Positions 47,300 through 59,000 of a stretch of 64,000 nucleotides of DNA are shown here, one piece after another; positions within the stretch are counted from its first letter, which is position 1, and the number at the start of each line of letters is the position of its first letter. The position numbers and the translations under genes are program-made. Source of the stretch: Ophiura sarsii (taxonomy: Eukaryota; Echinodermata; Ophiuroidea; Amphilepidida; Ophiuridae); NCBI GenBank assembly GCA_035610835.1, contig CM069442.1, positions 61,667,431 to 61,731,430 of the forward strand, written 5' to 3'. The notes beneath the pieces were generated by a model. That model had not been told where the DNA came from, ran no database searches, and saw only the letters and a program-made list of their open reading frames with translations.

Positions 47300-47745
47300 C
47301 CACGGCATTTAAAGATTACTTCAAAAAACGTTCTGATGTTCACGACTATCCAAAAAAGACACGTCAATGATTTTAATTTGACAAATAATAAGAAATCTTT
47401 GGATACACTTCCAAAATCACTAAAAGAATCAACATCTGTGAACCATTTCCGAAATCAACTTAAGAAAAACCTCATCCAAAATATAGAGTAATTCGGGTTT
47501 TTTGAGCTCGTCCTTGTATGTCTTGTTTTGTTTAAGTCGTCAGATTTTGTTTTCTTCATTTAGTTAATAAGTATCATGTATAATATTGATTTATTGTAAT
47601 TAACATGGGGGTGTAGGATATTTACAGGTCTTATTGGCTTTCCAACCTACTCCTCCATACGCTTTTGTTTGTTTTTAAGTTATTTTTGTTGTATTGTTTT
47701 TTTATGGAAATAAAGTTTGATTTGATTTGATTTGTTTCTAATTGA
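47300..47745 (+). pseudogene. 5'-truncated LINE 3' end
   Basis: A frame ends in LDTLPKSLKESTSVNHFRNQ followed by LKKNL and a stop near 47490, the usual C-terminus of a non-LTR retrotransposon reverse transcriptase protein; upstream it is frameshifted (FKKRSDVHDYP). A short 3' UTR ends in (gattt)n at 47717-47745. Confidence 0.75.
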
Positions 47746-48384
47746 CAAGTGTTCATGGAATTTAAAATAGATAATGGAGTATGGGTGAATAGCGATGGGT
47801 TAGACGTCATTTTCACGTTGGGGGATTGAGTTGTGCAAAAATTGTTTTCAATTGGTCATTACCCTTTAATCACAAAACGCATATTACGGTTAGTTCTGAT
47901 TTCAAAACCGTCTATCATGTCTATTTGACTCGAATACTAATAGCGAATACACGTACTGACCATGAACATTAACATCTTTTACGGCTCAACTCCACTGACC
48001 ATATATGAAGAGCTTTGTTGCAAAAGGGCCACCAGACCACCCCGACATGTTACTAATTTTGCATTAGTGAATTTGTATTGACAAGTCCATGGAATTAATC
48101 AAATTATTGTATGGCTGTGTTCATCCAGGGACATTCGATTGTCCCTGGTTCATCTGTTTCTATGACTTGGATTAGTGCATCAATGCACGCCAATTGAGGC
48201 ATCACCCTATACAAGCCACATTCCACATAATGAATAGCCATCAATTCAATAATGCAAAATGAGTAAAAAGGCAGAAGTGGATGTAGGCCCTTTTGCAAAA
48301 CAGCTCTTTATATATTAATATCCACTGACCATTCCCATGCCCGCAAAAGTAACTGATGTTGGGAAACCCCATGTGCAGAAATAA

Positions 48385-48969
48385 ACCTGAAATAGTATGC
48401 AAACAAATAATTAATTAATTCGATTCAAAGTTATCTTCTGCGCATTTTGACACCTCTTTTGTTGCGCTACGATGTTGTTTGGCGGATTTATGGGCACTCG
48501 AATTCAAAAGTTGCAAAAGCCCCTATTCAAGCAAGAGCGTTGTACTGTGACGAATAAGATCAGCATACATTATTTTTGCCCGCCTTTTACTAAATGATTT
48601 GTTTGTCGCGTGTTGGATAAATCGATTGCGATGAACACCAGCTTTAATTGTCAATAACAAAACAAAAGGGTCAGAGATGGGAGGCATAAATCAATAATTA
48701 ATCAATAATTAATTGTCATGGTTAAGTAAACAGAAAAATTGGTGTCTTTTGTCTTGATTTTGTCTGTGTGTGATGCTTGCAGTTTGTGTGAGTTCCCTTC
48801 TGGAATTGGGGTGAATAGGAGCTTTGCAACTTTTGAATTCGACCTTAAGCCACTCAAGTACCCATAAATCGGCCTAACAACATCGTAGCGCAACAAAAGA
48901 GGTGTCAAAATGCGCAGAAGATAACTGTGAATCGAATTAATTAAGTTTTTTTGCATACTATTTCAGGTT
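48385..48969. mobile_element. Foldback element with ACCTGAAATAGTATGC ends
   Basis: Arms of about 150 bases: acctgaaatagtatgcaaa, ttaattcgatt, tatcttctgcgcattttgac, gcgctacgatgttgtt and gaattcaaaagttgcaaa, inverted at the right. The inner ttttgacacctc part also occurs in 30689-31153. Confidence 0.88.
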
Positions 48970-49039
48970 CCGATAAATCTGACCATTTGTAAGTATTTAG
49001 ATACTTTATTGGCGCAGTATAATATACATGATTACTGGC

Positions 49040-49450
49040 ATGCGCAGTTTATTGAAATTGTAACCCCCTGTGTCTTGCCCAAATTAAACACCCTTCCTTA
49101 TTCTTTAAAGCCAATGAAATGTAAACCCCTTGGCGTTTAAACACGAGGTCGTTGCCCAAATACGTGATTGGTCGTTCTTTAAAAGTAGTCAGTCAAATTT
49201 TAACCCACTTACGCTCATATATCTTGCACAAATAATAAAGATGGCTCATCAAATTTAAGCACAAATAACTATGCCCGTTCATTAAAAGTGGCCAACCAAA
49301 CAAACCTCCGATATTTAAAAATAGGCCTACTTGATCGTGATGACCAAAGACCCTGGATGGATGCATGATGGGTTGTTGACCCATGATGCCCGAAGGTGAT
49401 GGGTCGTTCTTTAAAAAGCAGCCAATGAAATTGTAAACCCCATATCTTAT
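49040..49450 (+). repeat. Degenerate repeated module
   Basis: A cgttctttaaaa...gccaat word set occurs about four times (near 49105, 49172, 49278 and 49405), interspersed with taaacccc. Origin unknown. Confidence 0.5.
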
Positions 49451-49649
49451 AAAATGTTAATTTTATTTTAAATAATGTTATTTTTATGCTAAATGATGTA
49501 AACATATTGCTACAAAAGCAAGCAATCTAATTCTGGGGTGCTTAAACAGCCGAAGGCACTGAGGAAAGTCTAATAATATTTATTCTTAAAGGTAGAGGTT
49601 CTGATTGCTGGACCGATTTTCAACTTGATGTTTTCTATATTACATTTAA

Positions 49650-50447
49650 AGGTATATTATGTGCCTTTCCAGGGAACGCCCCGGGGGGGGGGGGGGGGGG
49701 GGGGCAGTCAAACATAATGTTGTACACATGCGTGACCAAAAAAACGCGTAAAAAGGGGTGTTTTTTCAGTGTTGGACGCGTCACGCGAGTGACGCGTTAA
49801 GGGTCGTATCAAAAACGCTGATTTTCAAGAAAAAGGGTGGCTTAAAATCCCGGCTTAAAATACAGGTCGAACGTGTTTAGGGTAACTTATTTTGTTCCCC
49901 GTTAAATAGACAAAACTTGTTAGGGGTCATATTCTGGCAAGAACTTGTTTAGGGGTCAAAATTTGCAATGAAAGCGCGCTAAAAACTTGTTTAGGGGGTA
50001 ATTTTGCTTGCAGGGTTAAACTTGTTCAGGGGGTGTCTGGAAAAAATTTGGTCACGCATGTGTACACCATTATGTTTGACTGCCCCCCCCCCCCGGGGGA
50101 ACGCCCTCAACATCGAAAAAAAAAATTGAAAGAAGATTTTCTTGTAGATTTACATTTCTGATCATAAATCGTACATACATTCCAAGTTACAGGGCGATAC
50201 GATTCTTAATTACTTCAAAATCATGATTTTAGAGTGAAAATAAACTGTCGGATAATCCGACAGTTTATTATTTTCACTCTAAATTCACTCTAAAACCATG
50301 ATTTTGAGGTAATTAGGAATCGTATCGCTCTGTAACTTGGAATGTATGTATGATTTATGATCAGAAATGTAATCTGCAAGAAAATCTACTTTCTAAAAAA
50401 AATAATGAATAGAGGGCGCTCTCTGGAAAAGATCACATAATATGCCT
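49650..50447. mobile_element. TTAA-flanked foldback element, AGGTATATTATGTG family, hosting a nested element
   Basis: TTAA at 49646-49649 and 50448-50451. Ends AGGTATATTATGTG and, reverse-complemented, AGGCATATTATGTG; arms meet at a hairpin centred near 50256 (aaactgtcggat/atccgacagttt). The left arm is interrupted by the 417-base element at 49681-50097. Confidence 0.92.
49681..50097. mobile_element. CCCGG/poly-G-ended element nested in the foldback
   Basis: 8-bp duplication GGAACGCC at 49673-49680 and 50098-50105. Ends CCGGGGGG, then cagtcaaacataatg and gtacacatgcgtgacc inverted at the right. Body nearly identical to 51675-52153. Confidence 0.92.
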
Positions 50448-51674
50448 TTAAGGTCATCCTTAAAATGGCCGCATTCCAAAGTTTGAGTTGCATAACTCCA
50501 ATGGTTTTTATTCCAGAAGCACAAGATCACATGAAATTTGCCCATTGAATTACACAAACTGACCGGGGGTTAACCACCTTTGGCAGTAATTCACCACATT
50601 GGCCTATAATTTTTAAAGTGGAACTTTTATGGCCCCTACGATTTTACAGAAATAATGAGAGAAATATGGGGGTTCTTCTGATATCAAAATATTTTGATGT
50701 GAAAAAAAAAATCTGAAAATAAGTGATCAGAACATACACCTTTTTACAGCTAAGAAAGTTTGAGCAATACTATTTATTCTTAGAGAAATCAGAAGCATTC
50801 ATTTATATATGAGACAATATAAATCGGGTAGGCCTATAGGCTATTAAAGCTCAAATTTATTAGCGTGACCACCATCGCGCTGTGTGTGGTAACTATAGTT
50901 TTGTTCCATAACGCGCACTTCTGCAGTGCGTCTGCGCGTTTCTCCTGCGTGCTTATGCGGCGCAATACGCTGACGCATGGCGTACTCACATTGGATGGAA
51001 TGCATACATATTGTTATATAGCATCAATGAGACATTCTTAGTGTTAAACTCTACTGTCATGTGTGCTCAGTATCAAAGATACCTAAAGAAAATCTTTTTT
51101 CTTCTTCTCACTTTTGAGTGAAAAATAGAAAAATAAATGTTTTGTCTCTTTTTCGCATAGCAAGACTTGGACTATAATGGCGGTAATTTGTGTATTGAAG
51201 GGGTGTATATGACCATTATTTTAGAGAACTATTGTAAACTACCAAAAGTTCTACACCGGACAGGATTGGGTTATTTACAAAATGGTCACCATGAGGAGAG
51301 TTGAGCCATTGGTCATGGGGAGAGTTGAGCATAGGGAAAACATGTAGTAATATTTTGATTTTTGGACTAAAGGTGAAAAATGTATAATAAATGAGAGAAA
51401 ATGTTATTTTGTGCCATGATAATAACAATTGAGCACCATATTTACTTTAAGGATTAATAAATCAAAAGTTGAAAAATATGATTTTGTTTTTTTCACAAGC
51501 CATTGACTTATCATGCTGGCTCTACTCTCCTGAAATGGTGGCTCATCTCTCCCATGCTGTAGGGAGAGTTGAGCCACTTTACCAATTTTTTTTCAAACCT
51601 TTTATATAAATAAGCCTTAACTGCTATCCCAACTGTTATTGTTTCACAACGAAAACAACACTCTAAAGTTTTAC

Positions 51675-52153
51675 CCCGGGGGGCCAGTCAAACATAATAG
51701 TGTACACATGCGTGACCAAAAAAACGCGTAAAAAGGGGTGTTTTTTCAGTGTTGGACGCGTCACGCGCGTGACGCGTTAAGGGTATCAAAAACGCTGATT
51801 TTCAAGAAAAAGGGTGGCTTAAAATTAATACTGGTCAAACGTGTTTAGGGTAACTTGTTTTGTTCCCGTTCCCAGAAGAATGTTAACATATGTTATCCCC
51901 GTTTTTGCGATTTCTTTTGAGCGTCTCATTTCCAATTTGAGAACGCATGTGTGCCACTCGTAGAATAGACAAAACTTGTTTAGGGGTCATATTCTGGCAA
52001 GAACTTGTTTAGGGGTCAAAATGTGCAAGGAAAGCGTGCTAAAAACTTGTTTAGGGGGTAATTTTGCTTGCAGGGTAAAACTTGTTTAGGGGGTGTCTGG
52101 AAAAAATTTGGTCACGCATGTGTACACCATTATGTTTGACTGGCCCCCCTGGG
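51675..52153. mobile_element. CCCGG/poly-G-ended element, second copy
   Basis: 8-bp duplication AGTTTTAC at 51667-51674 and 52154-52161. Left CCCGGGGGGCCAGTCAAAC; right reverse-complemented CCCAGGGGGGCCAGTCAAAC. It has an extra internal segment of about 75 bases relative to the nested copy. Ends 580 bases before ACSS3 exon 1. Confidence 0.93.
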
Positions 52154-52206
52154 AGTTTTACAAGTTTGTACTTTTTCGCCATATGCAAATTGAAGGTTTC
52201 AGCAGG

Positions 52207-52244
<38 letters not shown>

Positions 52245-52733
52245 ATGCAACACGGACCCCTCTTCGCCATGCAAATTGAAGGTTTCAGCAGGGTTTCAGG
52301 AAGTTCCCGGGGTTTACATCGCAATGTTTACAAAAGTTCATGTCGGGTCACTCCTGTTGCTATTTGAGGAATTTTTTGCGTGATAAAATATTAATAAAAC
52401 CATACTTCTTAGGGCTACGGTTTAATGCCCTCAGTCCCATATTCAGGATAAGGCCGGCCCTTTCAGCCACACATAATATGCATTAAATGTTTATACAAAT
52501 ATCCAAAAGTTGTTAATTTATAGAGAATTTTGATTCGTCCTAAATTAACTTCTAGAAACACGCCAACAGCTGATTGATTGATCGTCCAACCCACCTGTCA
52601 CGGTCCCGGGGTCACGGTCTAGTAAACTTTAGGGGTATATTGATTGCTGGGCTTTTAGGCTTTAGAAGAAACTGCTGAATTTTGTTCATACATTTTGTTC
52701 ATACATGTTATGAGCTATACAATTCATTCCAAA
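52154..52733 (+). promoter_or_regulatory. Likely ACSS3 promoter/5' UTR region
   Basis: Contains a 34-base poly-C tract near 52209-52242, a repeated word gtcacggtc on both sides of ccgggg at about 52598-52618, and the two-codon upstream ORF at 52705-52713. No TATA box; assignment rests on position only. Confidence 0.35.
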
Positions 52734-53038
52734 ATGCGGTTGTTAAAACTCGTACAACGAGCACACAGTCTTTCATCAAATCGGACATCACTTTCCACAA
52801 GAAAGATACGAGAACTGCAAACTGCTTTAGCAGCAAATAAGCTTACTTCCAAAACTGTGTGCAGCCGAAGCCTCTCAAGCAGTTCAACCGGGAGTTCTAC
52901 AGCATGTATTTATCCAGACACACACAAGCAGTCTGTTGAGAACCCTGAGGAGTTCTGGGCCAATGCAGCTGAGAATATCACCTGGTTCAAGAAATGGGAC
53001 AAAGTGCTTGACAATCGTGATGAACCATTCACAAAGTG
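52734..53038 (+). CDS. ACSS3: ACSS3 exon 1
   Basis: Start chosen at 52734 (MRLLKLVQRAHSLSS, A at -3). An in-frame ATG at 52710 would add eight residues (MSYTIHSK) and is also possible. A two-codon upstream ORF, ATG-TTA-TGA at 52705-52713, overlaps the 52710 ATG. The exon encodes the presequence and the start of the ACS N-terminal domain and ends in phase 2 (AAG TG) before gtaggt. Confidence 0.88.
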
Positions 53039-56000
53039 GTAGGTCTATTAATTTATTTGGTTTTTGTACATGTTAAACCTTGTCCTTAACCCCTTATGGG
53101 TGGTTTTAGCAATCAAGCTAACCGGGGGAAAGACGGGACAAATAAACACAAGAAAAAAGGGGGTATCGAACCGTGGCCGCCGGAGCTCCAGTGATCGTGC
53201 ATTACGCTACCGGGTACACGCGAATTCTACCATGCGATCGATCGTGACGGAACCCCCGCGTTGTGTGGTGGCATATAAACCCAATTTTCAGTGGTATGCA
53301 CTTACCGTCCAGGCTACATTTGACGTCTTAGAAAATGTCACTTGGGCTTAGCAAATACTTCAGAGTTACAAATATAATTCAAACATGAAAATCGGTGGAT
53401 TACATCGTCGTCAAATTGTATTTGAAGAAAATGGTGTGGTCGGAAAAAAACATGATTCGGCGACATTGTTTTGATAACGTCACGAGGTCTCGCGATATTT
53501 TGCGAGAATTCACGTTGATTTGGCGACATTGTTTTGATAACGTCACGAGGTCTCGCGATATTTTGCGAGAATTCACGTTAAACGTGAATTCTCGCAAAAT
53601 ATCGCGCACATGTGCGCGATATTTTGACAGTATTTTGACAGTACTTGACAGTTGTTGAAGAGACACAGGTGGTACACACAAAGGAAGTCGATATCTTAAT
53701 CCGTTTAGACGACATGTTTTCACGAATTTTCATTTTCGCACCTCGGATAATGCGCTGTTTTTCTGCTTCCGTTTTTCGGTTTTAAAAATAAGGTAGGTAG
53801 AAATGCTCTGTAGGAAAACGTATTACTGATAATCTTATTTGCAAACGTTTTACCTTTGCGGTTTTCAAGAAATATTTGTATGTGAACTATTCGCTGCTGT
53901 GACACAGTTTTATCGGCTTTGAAACCAGGGGCTATTTCATTTGGTTGAATCATAGATCCAACCAAATGTAGTTAGTTGTAGCTACCGGGGTAGGGCTCCC
54001 AAAATTAAAATTTATGAACCCATCATGAATGATAATTGATATGTACCTTTGCGTGATTAAGCAATGAGTTGAGGGTGCACCGGCGTGGTGCTTCTGTTGG
54101 ATTAACCCCCTGGGGTCTACATGTCTATCTTACCGTGGTTCTGATTGGTTTATTACAAGATGTACTCATATGAATAGCCAATTCAAATGCAGCTTGTAAA
54201 ATGTTTCACTCCCATCTTTATCAGGGGTACAATTATTCTAACAATGTCTCTCATTGGTGCAATAAATGATGTATCCATCTTTTTAACCAATCGACCGGTA
54301 GTTCTCAGGGGGTTAAGCAGGGTTATGGTTATTCCAACTAAATCCAACTAAATGAGTATGTGTTTTTTCTAAAAAAATTAGACAAATAAATGCATGTGCG
54401 CTGATGCTGATGTGTGAATAATGAATGGTACAACCACGTAGAGGAAAAGCTGATTGAGCATCAGCATTTTACAATTTTGTACATTATTATGTTGTGAGGT
54501 GTCCAAATGTGGATAATATTGGATCCAAACATAATAATGATAAAATTGGATGATTTACATGTATGCCCAATTTGTATTGTTCTAGCTATGACTGAGTTTT
54601 AAAATGTTGGGCGAGACGCAGTTGAGCCCAATATTTTTAAAAACCCATAGCTCGACCAATACATATGGGCTCAATCTATCCAATTTCATATCATACTTTG
54701 CTAATAATATCTAATAATTAAAAATATATGTCAGTTTAATATTACACCTGACTAGGGGTGTGCAACAGGGCTGTAGCCAGGATTTGAAACTTGAAAGTTG
54801 CGTGTCCAAAGTGGGACCAAAATGAAGTGGAGTGAGTGGTGCATCCACGTTCCTGTGTAAATTGACCGCATCGGCAGCTGTGAGGTCCAAATTATTTTCA
54901 ATAAAAATCGGTCAAAATTTAAAATATTGTGCCAAAACACTGATTTTGACATACCCACCTTTTGGGGGTCCAAATTGTCAAAAAAACAAAAACAATAATT
55001 GGGGGGGGGGGGGGGGGGGGGGAGGGGGCGTCCTTTGGATGGCTTTAGCATTTGTTAGGGCGGAGCTGCTTATCATCCAGAAACTTTAAGTTTTGTTTGA
55101 TTATATCTTGATGAAGCTGAAGTGCTGTCTGTCGTCTGCTTAGGTATAGATTTGCATCAAGTCTGTCAGACATAAACAACAATGGTATGGTGTTTATTTA
55201 AAGGGAAGCGACAAACTGAGCTCAAAATGTATACAACAAACAATTAAACATGATTTAATCATGTTCAGTTATAGTAAAAACCCTTCTGCACTTAAGGTTT
55301 TTATGAATTTTCCAAAATGCACATTTTTCAGGATTTGTCCCAACAATTCTGTGTAAACTTCAATTAAGTTTGTAACCAAGCAGACAACAAATAGCGCTAC
55401 AGCGCCATCAAAATGTCATCACAACAAAGTTAAAGTTCCCGGATGACCTCACTAAAATAGCAGAAAACGTGACCTGTCATTCAGTGTGTTTCCTATCCCC
55501 AAAATAATAGTATCCCTGACCTGACCCACTGTGAAAATCGGTGACCCATGCTGGCTTGGTGTATGGTACAAACATTGGCAAATATCAAATCATAGGCTTA
55601 ACTGCTGCATAATTTCATTATAGAGAAACAGTTTGGTGGGCAAGTTAGGACACATGAATGATGCAAACACTTGTACCTTTTTGATTCTGCTAGGAATGTT
55701 AGACAGAATTCCAACCAGAACCATATAATTCACTACTTTGATCTAACCGCCACTTGGTGTTTATGATGCCAAATACAACATTTTTATTTTTTCTTAGGTT
55801 TCCTGGTGGTGAACTAAACACAGCATATAATGCCATTGACAGACATGTAGAAGCCGGATATGGGGATAGCATAGCAATAATTCATGACAGTCCTGTTACA
55901 AACTCAGTCACAAAATGGACTTACAAGCAACTCCAAGATGAGGTATGTACATGTATACATTCCTTCAAGTAAACAGTGGAAGAAAGCACAACTTCACTTC

Positions 56001-59000
56001 CTTATCATATGGTAATTGATTAGTCTCTGGTTTGAGGCACCAATCATAGAGGGGGTGGGGGGGGGGGGGGGGGGCGGTATCCCACTGCTGCCACCACACC
56101 GATAATGAGTTGGGAAAGTTCTAATCAATGATACTTTACAAGAGAAACACCAAGCTTGTAACTCCAAGAGTTAGGCAGAGCAACAATAGCTAAACATAGC
56201 CTGTCATCCAAAAAGGGGTAATAATAAATACTGGCATTGTGTGGAAAATGCAAAACCTTTGTTTATATTTATAATATTAAACTCATAAATTTTTTTAAGT
56301 TGCACAATATAACACTAGCCCCACATATGGGTGTCTGATATGATAGTTGATAAATTGATTTGAAACAAAACTGTTTAAAATATAAAGCATCAAGCTTGTT
56401 ATCGTCGCTGTTCTGTCCATGTATAAAGTAATATTTTCTATGAATAACCTTTGAGCAGTCTGCTCTAAACATGTTGGGCCAAAACACATTTATCAAAACC
56501 TTTTAAGTGCTCTTGCCCCTGAACATGTATAAAGTAACACTTCCTATGCAAAGCCATTTGGGCCGTTTTCCTTTATACATGTTGAAGGGCTGGAAATAAC
56601 ATACACTGTTTTAACAGAACGGTGACATTATATTTTTATATCGAAGACTAATGTTTACAGGACTAGAATGACCAAACTGCTCTCATCACAACTACTCTGC
56701 TTATGCATTGACTGAAAACACAAATTCTCTTTAAATCTGCAGGTATCTAAAATGGCCGATGTGCTGGTGTCCCTCGGGGTCGAGTATGGGGACCGCATCC
56801 TGATTTATATGCCCATGATACCCCAAGCTATTGCAGCCATGCTTGCCACTGCACGTATAGGTGCAATCCATGCATTGGTGTTTGGAGGTTTTGCATCCAA
56901 AGAACTGTCTGTCAGAATCAACCATGCCAAGGTAAGAACAGTGGTGGACATTATGAGATTGTTGTACACTATTTAATCATCGCTGTTCTGTCAAAACCTC
57001 ATATCTCATACAGCCCTTCAGCATGTATACAGTAATATTTTCTATGTATAAAACCTTTCAAGGTCTGCTTTAAACATGTTCGTGGGCCCAAAATGTGTCT
57101 GTCAAACCTTGTAAGTGCTCTTGCCCCCGGAACATGTCTAAAGCATAACCATTGGCTAATTTTACTTTATACATGCTGAAGGGTCAGAAAAACATTCAAG
57201 GTTTCATCATAACAGCACGTTATATTACAACATGGAGCATTAGTTGTAATGACGTCGTATGTTGTATACAGGCTGTCCCAAAATGATTAGTACCCATCGA
57301 TGCTCAAAGCTCAATAATTTGTTTCATCATTAAAATCAATGAGATTAGATCCGGAGTTTTTTACCATATTTGCTATACTGTACCCTTTTATTAGAATTTT
57401 AGATCATGAATATCGGACTTATTTTAATGAAGTTACACTCCATTGTGTAAGACATGGTGATTTCACCTTTTTGGCAAAGTGCAAAAAAAAATGTTTTTTT
57501 TAACAGCTTGTTTGAAAGAAACTAACATTCTCTCAATCTCTTGTCTGTTAATATCTGTGGTTCCTTTCTAGTTTAAACTGCTGTTGTATCATATTGTTGT
57601 TCAAACCATTAATATTTCTTCATTTTGATTCAATTTGAAGAGTAAAAATGGATCGTCACGCATGAGCGACCCCAAGCTCTGTTTCTATAATGAGCGAGTT
57701 TTAAGGCTAAACTTGAGGGACATTTAAACAGGTAAAGACATGATCATGGGTAATTAGCAGTGGCTTAGACTTCTTTTTCATACTGGGGGTGCAATTTCCT
57801 ACAAATATGCTAAAAATGATATAGTCCCTTAGTGTTTAACCTCACGAAATCCATTCTCCAATGTGAAAATGAAATCTAAGCCACTGGTGATTCACCAAAT
57901 ACCACTAGTCATTTAGAAGTCCCTAAACACTTGTCAAATAAAACAATGCATGGGGTCACTCAAGTGTGACAAACTTCTTGTACCCGTTAAATTTAATTAA
58001 GGAAAAGAATTATTAATGATTTGAACACCCATAACTAATAACAGTTACGGAAAGACACACAAGATTATATTGAGTAGACAAGAGATTATGAGAATACACA
58101 AGTTTCTTCCAAACAAGCTGTAATAGCACACACATTTTTTTAGCACTTTGTCAAAAAGGTGAAGTCACCATGTTTTACATAATGGAGTGTATCTTGAGTT
58201 TGATAAATCCGATATTCATGATCTAAAATTCTAATAAAATAATACAGTATGACAAATGTGATGTAAAAACAACGGACCTAATCCCATTGATTTTGATGAT
58301 GACACAAATTATTGAACTTTGGGCATCGATGGGTACTAATAATTTTGGGACAGCCTGTATATGTTGGTATATAGTAGTGTATTATTATGTTTCTGCATTT
58401 GTATTGCTTTATATCATGTTCTTTTTTTCTCTTATGTCTGTAGCACAGTGAGCGGCTTTTTTGATGGATACTTGCGCTTTATAAGTTTCCATTATTATTA
58501 TTATTATTATTATTACTATGTAAATGTTATGCAATGGATTCAATGGACTGATAAGTGTGATGGACTGATGATATCTAAGAATTTCCATTTTGTAACAAAT
58601 TGTTACTGTCTTATGATAGAGGAGGAATTTTTCACTGCTGAATTATGTCTGTCTTTGTTTCATTATGCAATAGCCAAGGGTTATCTTATCCGCCTCTGTG
58701 GGTTTAGAACCAGGCAGGACAATCAATTATAAAGAACTTCTGGATAATGCCATTGAGATGAGTGACTTTAAACCACAGTCCTGTGTCATCTATAACAGAG
58801 ATCAAGTAAGTGTCTAGTAAGAAAATGGGACATGCCTGGCAATAGTGTATGTAAAGTAAGGTTAGGGAAAATGCGCAAAAGGACCAAAATGAATCGCTTT
58901 TTCATCCCACAGCACTTTTTTCAAAAAATGTCTAAATTAAGCAAATAATGTCAATTTACCAAAAAATCAACATATTGCATAACTGTGGAAGTGTTTGTTC

